Below are positions 36,229 through 45,505 of a stretch of DNA of 64,000 nt, one piece after another. Position 1 is the stretch's first letter, and every line of letters begins with the position of its first letter. Position numbers and translations under genes: made by a program. A model generated the notes under the pieces. That model worked only from the letters and a program-made list of their open reading frames with translations. It searched no databases and was not told the DNA's origin. Source of the DNA: Novosphingobium terrae (GTDB taxonomy: Bacteria; Pseudomonadota; Alphaproteobacteria; Sphingomonadales; Sphingomonadaceae); the NCBI RefSeq assembly GCF_017163935.1, contig NZ_JABVZR010000001.1, forward strand, positions 3,348,001 through 3,412,000, written 5' to 3'.

Positions 36229-37344
36229 GTGTCCACCTCTCCCGATGTGCTTTTCCGCTCCTTCACCCTCAAATCGCTCGATCTGAAAAACCGCATCGTC
36301 ATGGCCCCCATGACGCGCAACATGGCCCCCGATGGCATCCCCGGCCGCCCCAATGCCGATTACTACGCCGCGCGCGCGGCAGGCGGCGTCGGCCTGATCC
36401 TGTCCGAAGGCACGGTGGTGGGCCGCCCCGTCTCCCGCAATGAGCCGGGCATCCCCTTCTTCCACGGCGAAACCGCCCTCGCCGGCTGGAAGGGCGTGAT
36501 CGACGCCGTCCACACCGCCGGCGGCCGCATGGGCCCCCAGCTGTGGCACACCGGCTCGACCCAGGGCATGAGCGGCTGGCAGCCCGAGGGCGAGGTGGAA
36601 AGCCCCTCCGGCCTGCTCGCCCCCGGCACGCCGCGCGGCGTGGCGATGAGCGATGAGGACATCGCCGACACCGCCGCCGCCTTCGCCAAGGCCGCCGCCG
36701 ATGCCAAGAAGCTGGGCTTCGACACCATCGAGATCCACGGCGCTCACGGCTATCTGATCGACCAGTTCTTCTGGAGCGGCACCAACACCCGCGAGGACCG
36801 CTATGGCGGCGCCACCATCAAGGAACGCTCGCGCATGGCCGCCGAGGTCGTGGCTGCCACCCGCGCCGCCGTAGGCCCGGACTTCCCCATCCTGCTGCGC
36901 GTCAGCCAGTGGAAGCAGCAGGACTTCGCCGCCCGCCTCGCCCCCACGCCCGAGGCCATGACCGACTGGCTCGCCCCACTGGTGGACGCCGGGGTGGACA
37001 TCCTCCACTGCTCGCAGCGCCGCTTCTGGGAGCCCGAATTCCCCGAGATCGATGGCGAGCAAGGCCTGAACTTCGCAGGCTGGGCCAAGAAGCTGACCGG
37101 CGCAGCGACGATCAGCGTGGGCTCGGTGGGCCTCTCGGGCGATTTCCTCGGCGCCTTTAGCGGTGAAGGCTCGCAGACCTCAGGGCTGGATGCGCTGGTG
37201 GCGCGGATGGAGCGGGAGGAGTTCGACCTGATCGCTGTGGGTCGCGCTCTGATCTCGAACCCGGCATGGGCGGCGCAGGTGCTGCACGGGAAGTCTTCGG
37301 AGCTGAAGGGCTTTCAGGCGGCGGATCTGGCTGCTCTGGTTTGA
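36229..37344 (+). CDS. NADH:flavin oxidoreductase, Old Yellow Enzyme family
   Basis: 371 residues from GTG 36229, with GGAG nine bases upstream. FMN-dependent ene-reductase of the TIM-barrel OYE fold: APMTRNMAPDGIPGRPNADYYAARAAGGVGL at the N-terminal strand, the ligand-binding His/His-type segment IEIHGAHGYLIDQFFWSGTNTREDRYGG (about residue 165), and a late RVSQWKQQDF stretch. It reduces activated double bonds; the natural substrate is unknown. Codons 35-80 and 100-130 are extremely GC-rich. Its stop is followed 14 bases later by copy D of the intergenic element. Confidence 0.9.
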   Translation: MSTSPDVLFRSFTLKSLDLKNRIVMAPMTRNMAPDGIPGRPNADYYAARAAGGVGLILSEGTVVGRPVSRNEPGIPFFHGETALAGWKGVIDAVHTAGGRMGPQLWHTGSTQGMSGWQPEGEVESPSGLLAPGTPRGVAMSDEDIADTAAAFAKAAADAKKLGFDTIEIHGAHGYLIDQFFWSGTNTREDRYGGATIKERSRMAAEVVAATRAAVGPDFPILLRVSQWKQQDFAARLAPTPEAMTDWLAPLVDAGVDILHCSQRRFWEPEFPEIDGEQGLNFAGWAKKLTGAATISVGSVGLSGDFLGAFSGEGSQTSGLDALVARMEREEFDLIAVGRALISNPAWAAQVLHGKSSELKGFQAADLAALV

Positions 37345-37358
37345 AGTAAGAAGGATAA

Positions 37359-37600
37359 GTGCGAGGGTGTTACACCCTCGCGCTCCCTTTAATGTCTACC
37401 TTGCGCTTCGGGTTCAGCCTTGCGCCCGGTTTGCCGCGCCGCAGGCTTTAAAATCGCCAGCACAGCCTATCGTCCAGAAAATGCCCTGCCTGCGGCGCCT
37501 TTCCGTTGCGCAGGTGGAGAGCCGGGGCATTCCGTTTCGGCGCCACTACCTTTTCGCCGGGAGACGGAATGGGAGCGCGAGGGGGTAACCCCCTCGCATC
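37359..37600 (+). repeat. palindrome-bounded intergenic element, copy D
   Basis: It has the same structure and orientation as copy B: left hairpin GCGAGGGTGTTACACCCTCGC, then GCTCCCTTTAATGTC; a middle pair built from GCGCCGCAGGCTTTAAAAT and CTGCCTGCGGCGCC; right hairpin GCGAGGGGGTAACCCCCTCGC with ATC. It lies between the convergent OYE-type reductase and ada genes. Confidence 0.75.
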
Positions 37601-37613
37601 TTCTCTACCTGCC

Positions 37614-38732
37614 TTAAGCCTTCTCTCTTTCCAACAAGGCTGCCTTCCTCTCCACCCCCCAGGCATAGCCTGACAGGCTTCCATCCGTGCGGATCACGCG
37701 ATGGCAAGGCACCACCACCGCCAGAGCATTGGCCGCACAGGCCCCCGCCACCGCGCGCACCGCGCCGGGCTTGCCGATGGCCTCGGCGATCTGGGCGTAG
37801 TTGCGGGTTTCGCCCGAGGGGATGGTGCGCAGGGCTTCCCAGACGCGCTGCTGGAAGGCGGTGCCGCGGATGTCGAGCGGCAGGTCCAGCCCCAGATCGG
37901 GGGTTTGGATGAAGGCGATCACCTGCGCCACCAAAGCCTCGTAAGCCTTATCGCCGCCGACCAGTTCGGCCTTGGGGAAGCGGTCCTGCAGGTCGCGCAG
38001 CAGGTTGGCGGGGTCGTCGCCCAGCAGGATCGCGGCGACACCCTGAGCGCTGCTGGCCACCAGCACCGCGCCGAGGTCGGACTGGCCGATGGCGAAGCGC
38101 AGCTGCTCACCCACACCGCCCGAACGATAGCGGCGCGGGGCCATGCCCAGCGCGTCCTCGGCATAGAAGCGGCTGGAGGAGCCGTAGCCCGCGCCGTGCA
38201 ACGCATGGGTGACGCTGGCGCCTTCGGCCAAAGCCTCGCGGGCGCGGCGGGCGCGCACCGCCTGGCCATAGGCGCGTGGGGTGAGGCCGGTGTGGGCCTT
38301 GAACAGGCGGTGGAAATGGGCCGGGCTGATCTCCACCGCATCGGCCAGCGTGGCGAGCGGAGGCAGGTCTTCGGCGCTTTCGATCAGGCGACAGGCCTGC
38401 TCCACCAGTGCGGCGTGCTGCTGGGCCAGCGCGAGGCCGTCCGGGTTGCAGCGGCGGCAGGGGCGGAAACCGGCGGCGCGGGCCGCTTCGAGGCTGTCGA
38501 AGAGGGTGACGTTTTCGCGCCGCGCCGCGCGAGAGGGGCAGGATGGGCGGCAATAGACGCCGGTGGTGCTGACGCCGTACCAGAACACGCCATCCGCCGA
38601 AGCGTCGCGGGCGGCCAGCTGGGCCCAGCGCTTGTCGTCAGCGGGTGGAGGCAGGTCGGGCAAGGCGGGGCTCCGGCGGGTGCGAGTGAGGCCTGTCTCG
38701 GCAGGCAGGAGAACGGGGAAAGCAGCGTACAT
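37614..38732 (-). CDS. ada: bifunctional DNA repair regulator/O6-methylguanine-DNA methyltransferase Ada
   Basis: 372 residues. An N-terminal Ada zinc domain holds the methyl-accepting cysteines (GVYCRPSCPSR and FRPCRRCNPDG), then an AraC-type helix-turn-helix (about 130-205, ISPAHFHRLFKAHTGLTPRAYGQ), and a C-terminal methyltransferase domain with the active-site Cys in VVPCHRVI. Methyl transfer from phosphotriesters to the zinc-site Cys converts it into an activator of the adaptive response. Length is slightly above the E. coli protein; a shorter start is possible. It is convergent with the OYE gene, separated by copy D. Confidence 0.95.
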   Translation of the reverse strand: MYAAFPVLLPAETGLTRTRRSPALPDLPPPADDKRWAQLAARDASADGVFWYGVSTTGVYCRPSCPSRAARRENVTLFDSLEAARAAGFRPCRRCNPDGLALAQQHAALVEQACRLIESAEDLPPLATLADAVEISPAHFHRLFKAHTGLTPRAYGQAVRARRAREALAEGASVTHALHGAGYGSSSRFYAEDALGMAPRRYRSGGVGEQLRFAIGQSDLGAVLVASSAQGVAAILLGDDPANLLRDLQDRFPKAELVGGDKAYEALVAQVIAFIQTPDLGLDLPLDIRGTAFQQRVWEALRTIPSGETRNYAQIAEAIGKPGAVRAVAGACAANALAVVVPCHRVIRTDGSLSGYAWGVERKAALLEREKA

Positions 38733-38974
38733 GAGGCATACTCCTGTTATGCCCCTCTTGTGCCCTGCCCGCGCGATCGGTGCGTGCCGTTTCCTGCGGT
38801 CAAATCCGGCTTTCGGGCCTGGGCGGCCATTGGCTGCTGTCAGCGCCGGGCGGCCATCCGCGTGATGTCTCCCGCGTGAAAAGCTCTGTCATCTTTATGA
38901 GATTTCCATGGATGAACAAGGCGTCACTCTATGCCATAGATGCGCGCCGGGGGACCAGCTTTAAGGAGAGTGAC

Positions 38975-39700
38975 ATGCACAGCGACAGCCGCCGAGGTTT
39001 CATGCAATCTGTCGGCGTGGCCGGTGGTCTGGCCCTGATGGCGAGCGCCAACGCTGCGTCCGCCGCCGAGAAGCCCGCCCCCCGCCTGATCGACAAATCG
39101 CCCCAGACGCTGCCCCCCCTGCCCTTCGCGCAAGATGCGCTGGCGCCGGTGATTTCGGCACGCACGGTGGATTTCCATTACAACAAGCATCACGCAGGCT
39201 ATTACACCAATCTGGCCAAGCTGGTGGCGAACACGCCGCTGGCCACCGCCAGCCTTGAGGAGGTGGTGCTGGCCAGCGCTGGCAATCCGGAACGCCGCGC
39301 CATCTTCAACAATGCCGCGCAGGCCTGGAACCACAACCTCTATTGGCAGAGCCTGAGCCCCAAGGCCTCCACGCCCTCGGGCGGGCTGGCCGCCGCCATT
39401 GCGCGGGATTTCCAGACTCAGACCGCGCTTGAGGCAGAGCTGTCCAAGGCGGCGGTCGGCCAGTTCGGCAGCGGCTGGGCCTGGCTGGTGCTGGATGGCG
39501 GCAGGCTGAAGGTGGTGGCCACCTCCAACGCCGAGAATCCGCTGGCCTCGGGCGCGGTGCCGCTGCTGGTGATCGACGTCTGGGAGCATGCCTATTACCT
39601 CGACGAGCAGAACCGCCGCGCCGATTATGTGGAGGGCGTGGTCCACAAGCTGCTCAACTGGGACAATGCCTCGCGCCGGTTTGCCGCCGCCACCGCATAG
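38975..39700 (+). CDS. Tat-exported Fe/Mn superoxide dismutase
   Basis: 241 residues from ATG 38975 with AAGGAGAG six bases upstream. The N-terminus SRRGFMQSVGVAGGLALMASANAASA is a twin-arginine signal, so the enzyme should fold with its metal in the cytoplasm and act in the periplasm. Metal ligands are visible: His in VDFHYNKHHAGYYTNL, His in AWNHNLYWQSL, and Asp/His in VIDVWEHAYYLDEQ. It disproportionates superoxide. Fe versus Mn preference cannot be decided from sequence alone. A GC-rich terminator follows at 39708. Confidence 0.92.
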   Translation: MHSDSRRGFMQSVGVAGGLALMASANAASAAEKPAPRLIDKSPQTLPPLPFAQDALAPVISARTVDFHYNKHHAGYYTNLAKLVANTPLATASLEEVVLASAGNPERRAIFNNAAQAWNHNLYWQSLSPKASTPSGGLAAAIARDFQTQTALEAELSKAAVGQFGSGWAWLVLDGGRLKVVATSNAENPLASGAVPLLVIDVWEHAYYLDEQNRRADYVEGVVHKLLNWDNASRRFAAATA

Positions 39701-39707
39701 GTTTTGC

Positions 39708-39739
39708 GCCCGTGGCAGGGGGCGGCCCTTGCCACGGGC
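39708..39739 (+). terminator. hairpin after the superoxide dismutase gene
   Basis: GCCCGTGGCAGGG pairs with CCCTTGCCACGGGC (one bulged base) eight bases after the stop. T-rich sequence occurs only later (39776-39790). Confidence 0.65.
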
Positions 39740-39984
39740 GTTGGACGCCGGGGCATGCCTCTGCCCCGCTGAGTCTTTTTATAAAAATTTCCTACGGGCA
39801 ATCAGCAGGATAAAGCCTGCTTCCTGATCGCATCGCGCATAAATTCAATGCGGGGCGGCGCAAAAACCAGCGATACAAACAGGATCAGCCATGATGCACC
39901 GGGGGGACGCATCAACCGAGCTGTTCTCCCGATCATCATGCTCAACCGATCCGTCGGTGGGTCACCCGGCAAACGGGGGCCTGC

Positions 39985-40002
39985 GGAATGACACGTCATT
40001 CC
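39985..40002. promoter_or_regulatory. candidate operator palindrome before the TonB receptor gene
   Basis: GGAATGAC and GTCATTCC form an eight-base inverted repeat with a two-base spacer, 36 bases before the ATG at 40038. It lies in the leader, where a repressor or a short hairpin could act; no regulator gene sits alongside. Confidence 0.4.
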
Positions 40003-40037
40003 AGCCGATAAAAGCATACGTATCCGGGAGAAATATC

Positions 40038-42383
40038 ATGAGAGCGCTCCGACCTTCGTCGATGTCCCGCATCATTGCGCGTGCCACTTTGGCCCAGATG
40101 GGCCTGTTTGCCCTGATCGCCCCGCTGGCGGCGCAGGCGCAGGACAGCGCCGCAGCCACCACCACACAGGATCAGGCCGCGCCCGAGACCCAGGGTCTGG
40201 CCGAAATCGTGGTGACGGCCCAGAAGCGCTCGGAAAAGGCGCAGAATGTGCCCATCGCCATCAGCGCGCTCAGCAGCAGCGACCTGAAGGCGGCAGGGCT
40301 CAGCAACACGCAGGATCTGCGCGCCGCCGTGCCCGCGCTCAACTTCACCACCGGCACCGGCGGCTATGGCCTGCCGCGCATTCGCGGCATTGGCGCCACG
40401 GGTCAGGGGCCGGGGATCGAAAATCCGGTCGCGGTCTATGTCGACGGGGTTTACCTCTCCTCGGCCTCGGCGGTGATGCAGTCGATGTTCGACACCAAGC
40501 AGGTCGCGGTGCTGAAGGGGCCGCAGGGCACGCTGTTCGGGCGCAACGCCACGGGCGGCCTGATCCAGATCACCACAGAAGGCCCCAGCTCCAAATGGAC
40601 CAGCAAGGGCGAGATCGGTTACGGCAATTACAACACCTTCAACGCCGCCGGCTATCTGTCGGGGCCGCTGGCGCAGAACCTCTCCTTCAGCGTGTCGGGC
40701 CAGTATGAGAAGCGCGCCAAGGGCTTTGGCAAGAATGTCGTCACCGGCAATGATATCCAGAGTGGCGAGCAATTCTCGGGCCGCGCCAAGCTGCTGTGGA
40801 CGCCGGGCGCCAACACCAGCTTCCTCGTTTCGGTGGACACCAACGGGCGCAACGCCACCGAACCGGCCTTCGCCAATTTCGGGCTGAACACGCTGGGCCA
40901 GAATGTGCCTGCCGTGATCGCGGCGGCGGGCGGCAACCCGCAGCGCGACATCTATGCCGATTCCGACCCGCTGCTGCGCACCCGCCAGTCGGGTGTGAGC
41001 CTTACCGCCGAGCAGGATCTGGGCAGCGCCAAGCTCAAGTCGATCACCGCCTACCGGTCCTCCAAGATCCGCGATGCCTTCGATCCGGACGGCACGGCGA
41101 TGCCCTTCATCCGCGTCGACAACAATGAGTATGACCGCCAGTTCACGCAGGAGGTCAACCTCACCTCAACCGGCAATGGCAAGCTGCAATGGGTGCTGGG
41201 CGGCTTCTATATGTGGGATTCAGCCGGGGCCCAGCCCGATACGGTGACGGGCATCTACACCTTCGGCAACAATGGTTCGGTCAAGAACATCAACAATGTG
41301 CGGCTGAGCTCGATCTCCGCCTTTGCCGAGGGCACCTATGCCATCGATCCTGACACCCACTTCATCGCCGGCATCCGCTACACCAGCGATATCCGTGATC
41401 TCTTCGCCGTGGTGCAGTCCTACAATGGCAACATCGGCACCACGAGCTATTCCGGCCTGACCACCGATACGCATACGTTCAACCAGGCCACCTGGCGCCT
41501 GTCGCTCGATCACCGCTTCTCGCCGCAGGTGATGGCCTATGCCAGCTACAACCGCGGCTTCCGCTCGGGCAGCTATATCGCGCAATCGGCCAACAATGGC
41601 GTGATCCCGCTGCTGCGTCCCGAGCAGGTCGATGCTTTCGAGGGCGGCCTCAAGACCGATCTGTTCGATCGCCGCGTGCGCCTGAACCTCTCGGGCTATT
41701 ACTACAATGAGAAGAACATCCAGGTGATGCAGATCATCTCGGGCGTGCAGAATGTCTACAATGCGCAGGGCGCGCATATCTATGGCCTGGATGCCGACAT
41801 CAACTGGAAGGTCACCGAGAATTTCCGCCTGTTCGGCGGCGTGAACTGGACGCATGCGCGCTACACCCAGTTCACCGATGCGGTGCTCTCGATCCCCTAT
41901 CCGGTGGCGGCGGGCTTCAATCCGGCCAGCTACACCTATCTGAGCAGCAAGACCGGCACGGTGGTGGCCAACACCGCCTGTCTGGGCACGCAGGGCCTGC
42001 CCACCGCGCAGCTGGGCGGCAACTGCCTGATCTATGGCGATGCCTCGGGCCACAAGCTGCAGAACACGCCGGACATCACCTTCAGCGCGGGCGGCACCTA
42101 TGATCTGCCCACGCCGATCGGCAAGTTCACGCTGGCGGGCAATGTCTATTACAATGGCGGCTATGTCGGCACGCCCGATGGCCGGGTGGTGCAGCCGCAT
42201 TACACGCTGGTCGACAGCTCGCTGACCTGGCGCCTGCCGAACGACCATATCTATGTGCGCGGCTGGGGTCGCAATCTGACCAACGCCTTCTATCGCACCC
42301 AGATCGGCGCTAGCAACAGCGGCGACAATGGCACCGCCGGCGCCCCGCGCACCTATGGCATCACGCTGGGTTACGAATACTGA
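40038..42383 (+). CDS. TonB-dependent outer-membrane receptor
   Basis: 781 residues from ATG 40038 with GGGAG before it. A long signal peptide (about 1-35) is followed by AEIVVTAQKRSEKAQNVPIAISALSSSDL, the plug domain with its TonB-box region, LRAAVPALNFTTGTGGYGLPRIRGIGATGQG, and VLKGPQGTLFGRNATGGLIQITTEGP. A 22-strand barrel follows, ending YGITLGYEY with a C-terminal aromatic residue. This IroE/FecA-like subclass is numerous in sphingomonads and imports varied substrates. A Tat-exported beta-propeller protein lies 273 bases downstream and may share the substrate pathway. Confidence 0.92.
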   Translation: MRALRPSSMSRIIARATLAQMGLFALIAPLAAQAQDSAAATTTQDQAAPETQGLAEIVVTAQKRSEKAQNVPIAISALSSSDLKAAGLSNTQDLRAAVPALNFTTGTGGYGLPRIRGIGATGQGPGIENPVAVYVDGVYLSSASAVMQSMFDTKQVAVLKGPQGTLFGRNATGGLIQITTEGPSSKWTSKGEIGYGNYNTFNAAGYLSGPLAQNLSFSVSGQYEKRAKGFGKNVVTGNDIQSGEQFSGRAKLLWTPGANTSFLVSVDTNGRNATEPAFANFGLNTLGQNVPAVIAAAGGNPQRDIYADSDPLLRTRQSGVSLTAEQDLGSAKLKSITAYRSSKIRDAFDPDGTAMPFIRVDNNEYDRQFTQEVNLTSTGNGKLQWVLGGFYMWDSAGAQPDTVTGIYTFGNNGSVKNINNVRLSSISAFAEGTYAIDPDTHFIAGIRYTSDIRDLFAVVQSYNGNIGTTSYSGLTTDTHTFNQATWRLSLDHRFSPQVMAYASYNRGFRSGSYIAQSANNGVIPLLRPEQVDAFEGGLKTDLFDRRVRLNLSGYYYNEKNIQVMQIISGVQNVYNAQGAHIYGLDADINWKVTENFRLFGGVNWTHARYTQFTDAVLSIPYPVAAGFNPASYTYLSSKTGTVVANTACLGTQGLPTAQLGGNCLIYGDASGHKLQNTPDITFSAGGTYDLPTPIGKFTLAGNVYYNGGYVGTPDGRVVQPHYTLVDSSLTWRLPNDHIYVRGWGRNLTNAFYRTQIGASNSGDNGTAGAPRTYGITLGYEY

Positions 42384-42408
42384 GCGATCCGCTTTCGCCG
42401 GATCAGGC

Positions 42409-42440
42409 AACGCCGGTGCGCCATCACGCGCATCGGCGTT
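42409..42440 (+). terminator. hairpin after the TonB receptor gene
   Basis: AACGCCG-g-TGCG pairs with CGCA-t-CGGCGTT around an eight-base loop, 26 bases after the receptor stop, followed by TGCTGTTG rather than a long T-run. Confidence 0.55.
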
Positions 42441-42656
42441 TGCTGTTGCGGAGCAGATTTGTCGCCATGCTGAGACAGGCGCAGCACAAAATCAATGCCA
42501 CGCCGCGAGCTTTGGATGCACAAGCTCAGGCCAAAAGCCTATCCCTGTGCCACCCCCGAGTGTGACAACTGACGACCGGTTGGATATCGCCCGCGTGAGC
42601 CTGCGATGAGGATCGCAAGCCCAAGCCGCGCCCCGGTTTTTTGGAAGAGGACGACC

Positions 42657-44525
42657 ATGGAACGACGCCATTTTCTCAATCTGGCGGCTCTCGCTCCGCT
42701 GGCGCTGCAGGCGGCCCCCGCGCTGGCCCAGCAGAAGCCCGCGAAGAAGGGCGTGATGTTTATGAATCGCATCGCCCCCTCCACCTCGGAACTGTTCATC
42801 GCCGACGCTGATGGGGGCAATGAACGCAAGCTGCTGGCCGACAGCCAGTATGAGTATGACGCCGCGGTCTCTGCCGATGGCCAGTGGGTGGTCTTCACCA
42901 GCGAACGCAATGGCGACGGCCAGTCCGACATCTTCCGCGCGAAGATCGACGGCACCGGCATCGAGCCGCTGGTGCTGGGCGCGGCGATGGACGATGCCGC
43001 CGCCATCTCGCCCGATGGCGGGAAAATCGCTTTCGTCTCCACGCGCGAGGGGTTCGACACCAACATCTGGGTGCTGGACATCGCCAGCAAGACGCTGACC
43101 AACCTGACCGACAAGCCCGAGATCAAGGGCGACCTCGATTTCCCGCACGGCTTCTTCCGCCCGCAATGGTCACCCGATGGCCAGTGGATCGCCTTCACCT
43201 CCGACCGCAACACGCCCTGGCGCGGCCATGACGAGACCAAGGGCTGGGAGCATACGCAAGCGCTCTCGATCTATGCGATCCGCCCGGATGGCACGGGTTT
43301 CCGCCGTCTGGCCTATCGCGCCGACTATTGCCTAGGTTCGCCCAAATGGTCGCCCGATGGCAAGAAGATCGTCTATTACGAGATCACCACCGAAGGCACC
43401 TGGGGCGCCCGCCGCCCGGAATACATCGGCCGCGTGGAATCGCAGATCGTCGAGACCGATCTGGAAAGCGGCGTGCGCAAGGCGCTGACCACTGGCCCGG
43501 GGTTGAAGGTGGTGCCGCAATATCTGCCCGATGGCGATGTGGGCTATCTGGTGAAGGGCGGGCCGAACGAGGGCCTGTCCTATGTCTCGGGCAAGGCGCC
43601 GGTGAAGCGCCCCTTCCTGCGCAACCCGGTCTGGACGCCCGATGGCAAGCATGTGATCTATGAAAAGGTCGGCTTCAAGACGCGCCCGGTGTTCAAGAAG
43701 CTCTACAGCTGGGACCCGAACAACGAGTATCACTTCCTCGACGTTTTCCCGCTGATGGCGCGCGACGGCACGCTGGTCTTCACCGACAAGCAGACCGGCA
43801 ATGCCTCTGTGGTGACGATGAAGCCCGATGGCTCGGACCGCCGCGTGGTCTATGACGCCGACAAGGGCGGCCTTGACCCGATGATGGTGAAGAAGGGCCT
43901 GGCGGGTGCCTTCCAGCCGGCGTGGTCGGCGGACAGCCAGTGGATCGTCTTCGGTCTTGGCAACTGGTTCGGCACGCGGGCCACGGGCAAGGCCACCATC
44001 TTCCGCATCAAGCGCGACGGCACCGGGCTGGAGCAGCTGACCGATGGCACGGTGAATTCGGGCTTCCCCAGCTTCTCGCTCGACGGCAAGTCGATCGTCT
44101 ACCGCGTGTGGGGCGAAGGCGAGCTGGGCCTGCGCATCATGGACCTGAAAACCAAGCAGGTGCGCGTGCTGACGAAGATGCTGGACAACCTTCCCGGCTT
44201 CTCGCCGGATGGCAAGCGTATCGTCTTTACCCGCAAGATCGATACGGTGAACTATGAGGTTTACACCATCCGCCCAGACGGCACCGATCTGCGCCGCCTG
44301 ACCCGCGACGAAGGCAGCGATGGCCATGCGGTGTGGTCGAATGACGGGCGCATTCTGTGGAGCGCGGCGCGTTATGGCTTCCGCGACGAGGCGGCGCTGT
44401 ATGACAACACCTTCCAGCAATATGGCCAGATCTGGGTGATGAACGCCGATGGCAGCGACAAGCACCAGATCACTGACAGCAAATGGGAAGATTCGATGCC
44501 GCTCTATCTGCCGAACAAGGGCTGA
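42657..44525 (+). CDS. Tat-exported TolB-like beta-propeller protein
   Basis: 622 residues from ATG 42657 with GGAAGAGG upstream. The N-terminus ERRHFLNLAALAPLALQAAPALA is a twin-arginine-type signal. The rest is a repeated WD40/PD40 TolB-like pattern: WSPDGQWIAFTSDRN, WSPDGKKIVYYE, FSPDGKRIVFTRK and similar, enough for one propeller of about six blades and possibly a second. Most resemble dipeptidyl-peptidase or amidohydrolase-associated propellers, but no catalytic domain is present. Probably a periplasmic binding or scaffold protein for the receptor encoded upstream. Confidence 0.82.
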   Translation: MERRHFLNLAALAPLALQAAPALAQQKPAKKGVMFMNRIAPSTSELFIADADGGNERKLLADSQYEYDAAVSADGQWVVFTSERNGDGQSDIFRAKIDGTGIEPLVLGAAMDDAAAISPDGGKIAFVSTREGFDTNIWVLDIASKTLTNLTDKPEIKGDLDFPHGFFRPQWSPDGQWIAFTSDRNTPWRGHDETKGWEHTQALSIYAIRPDGTGFRRLAYRADYCLGSPKWSPDGKKIVYYEITTEGTWGARRPEYIGRVESQIVETDLESGVRKALTTGPGLKVVPQYLPDGDVGYLVKGGPNEGLSYVSGKAPVKRPFLRNPVWTPDGKHVIYEKVGFKTRPVFKKLYSWDPNNEYHFLDVFPLMARDGTLVFTDKQTGNASVVTMKPDGSDRRVVYDADKGGLDPMMVKKGLAGAFQPAWSADSQWIVFGLGNWFGTRATGKATIFRIKRDGTGLEQLTDGTVNSGFPSFSLDGKSIVYRVWGEGELGLRIMDLKTKQVRVLTKMLDNLPGFSPDGKRIVFTRKIDTVNYEVYTIRPDGTDLRRLTRDEGSDGHAVWSNDGRILWSAARYGFRDEAALYDNTFQQYGQIWVMNADGSDKHQITDSKWEDSMPLYLPNKG

Positions 44526-44559
44526 GCGCGGGATTGAAAATTTGATGGGCTAAGCAGAA

Positions 44560-44586
44560 GGGAGCTGGGCAACTGGCTCCCTTTTT
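44560..44586 (+). terminator. intrinsic terminator after the beta-propeller gene
   Basis: GGGAGC and GGCTCCC pair around TGGGCAACT and are followed by TTTTTC, 34 bases after the stop. Confidence 0.85.
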
Positions 44587-44625
44587 CATGCCGTTTGACG
44601 AAGAGGAAGCCAGCAGCTGGTCAAT

Positions 44626-45415
44626 CTATGCGGTCCACACTACTGCCTCTTGGTCAATTTCCTCCCACATGGCATGACGAAGCTCGCTGGGACGGACAAA
44701 CACATGCGGCGCCAGTTGCAGCGCGATCTTGGCCGCTCCCATACCCTCGTAGCCATCAATGGCCCGTAGAAGCTCGCCTACCCGGCTGGCATCGGTGATA
44801 GCACCGTAATGCGTCACCGTGGGCGCCGTGAGAGCGCCGCGCAAATCCCGAGTCGGATCGGATGCAAGCCGCGCCGTGGCCACGGCGTAGCGTAACACCG
44901 CGCTGGCCAGTTGCAGGGGGCGGCGGGCACTTTCAAGATTACCCTTCGTTTCGATTTTGCGGATGGCGGCCAGAATGTCAGCTGGCTCCACCGCTCCCAC
45001 AGGCATCTTGCCAATCGAGGTGTCTAGCAGGCTCAGCAGATATTCGCAGCGCTTGGCGGTAGCGGAAGCCCATGCCTTTGAGCCATCCCGTTTGCGCTCA
45101 GTGCAAGATTCGCTCGCCAGCGCTTTGAAGGTGTTTTCAGCCTCAAGCCTGCCCCGGAGCTTGGCCCACTGCTTTTCACGGGAAGGGTCTTGTCCTTGGG
45201 CTAATAGCTCCCGTGCTTGGTCACGGCGTTTGCGCGCTTCGCTCAGGCTGATTTCCGGGTAAGGGCCGATGGCTAGCAGCTTCTCGCGGCCATCCACCCG
45301 GTATTTGAGTCGCCACAGCTTTCCGCCAGCCGGTGTGACCAAAAGGAACATGCCACCGCCATCGGCCATCTTGGTAGCCTTGGCGCCCGGCTTGGCATTC
45401 CTGATACCAATCCCC
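44626..45415 (-). pseudogene. P4-type tyrosine integrase remnant
   Basis: In frame, the minus strand reads IRNAKPGAKATK before MADGGGMFLLVTPAGGKLWRLKYR, the N-terminal arm-binding domain of P4-type integrases, then KRRDQARELLAQGQDPSREKQ and a core-binding domain. The frame stops at HAMWEEIDQEAVVWTA. The whole catalytic half (His-x-x-Arg and Tyr nucleophile) is missing, and the start is lost: only IRNAKP-like codons precede, without a Met. It is therefore a dead fragment marking an island edge. ATG 45369 is the longest formal start. Confidence 0.85.
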
Positions 45416-45441
45416 AGCCATTCCGGGCATTGAGCCCTGAA

Positions 45442-45505
45442 ATACCCCCAGCCGTGGGGGTATCAAATTGGCCTCTGGCGAAATACCCCCCAAAGATACC
45501 CCCAC
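45442..45505. repeat. clustered ATACCCCC/GGGGGTAT repeats upstream of integrase remnant
   Basis: The 9-base unit ATACCCCCA occurs at 45442, 45483 (one extra C) and 45496, and inverted as TGGGGGTAT at 45455. Spacing is irregular. Such clusters before P4-type integrases are typical of arm-type integrase-binding sites next to an attachment site; that role is inference here. Confidence 0.5.

Noticed and set aside
34373..36286. 637-codon open frame on the plus strand opposite modABC
   Set aside because: Low-complexity Gln/His/Arg/Pro composition, antisense to three clear genes; shadow.
39740..40037. possible riboswitch upstream of the TonB receptor gene
   Set aside because: I looked for cobalamin and SAM riboswitch hallmarks and found none I could defend; only a small palindrome remains.
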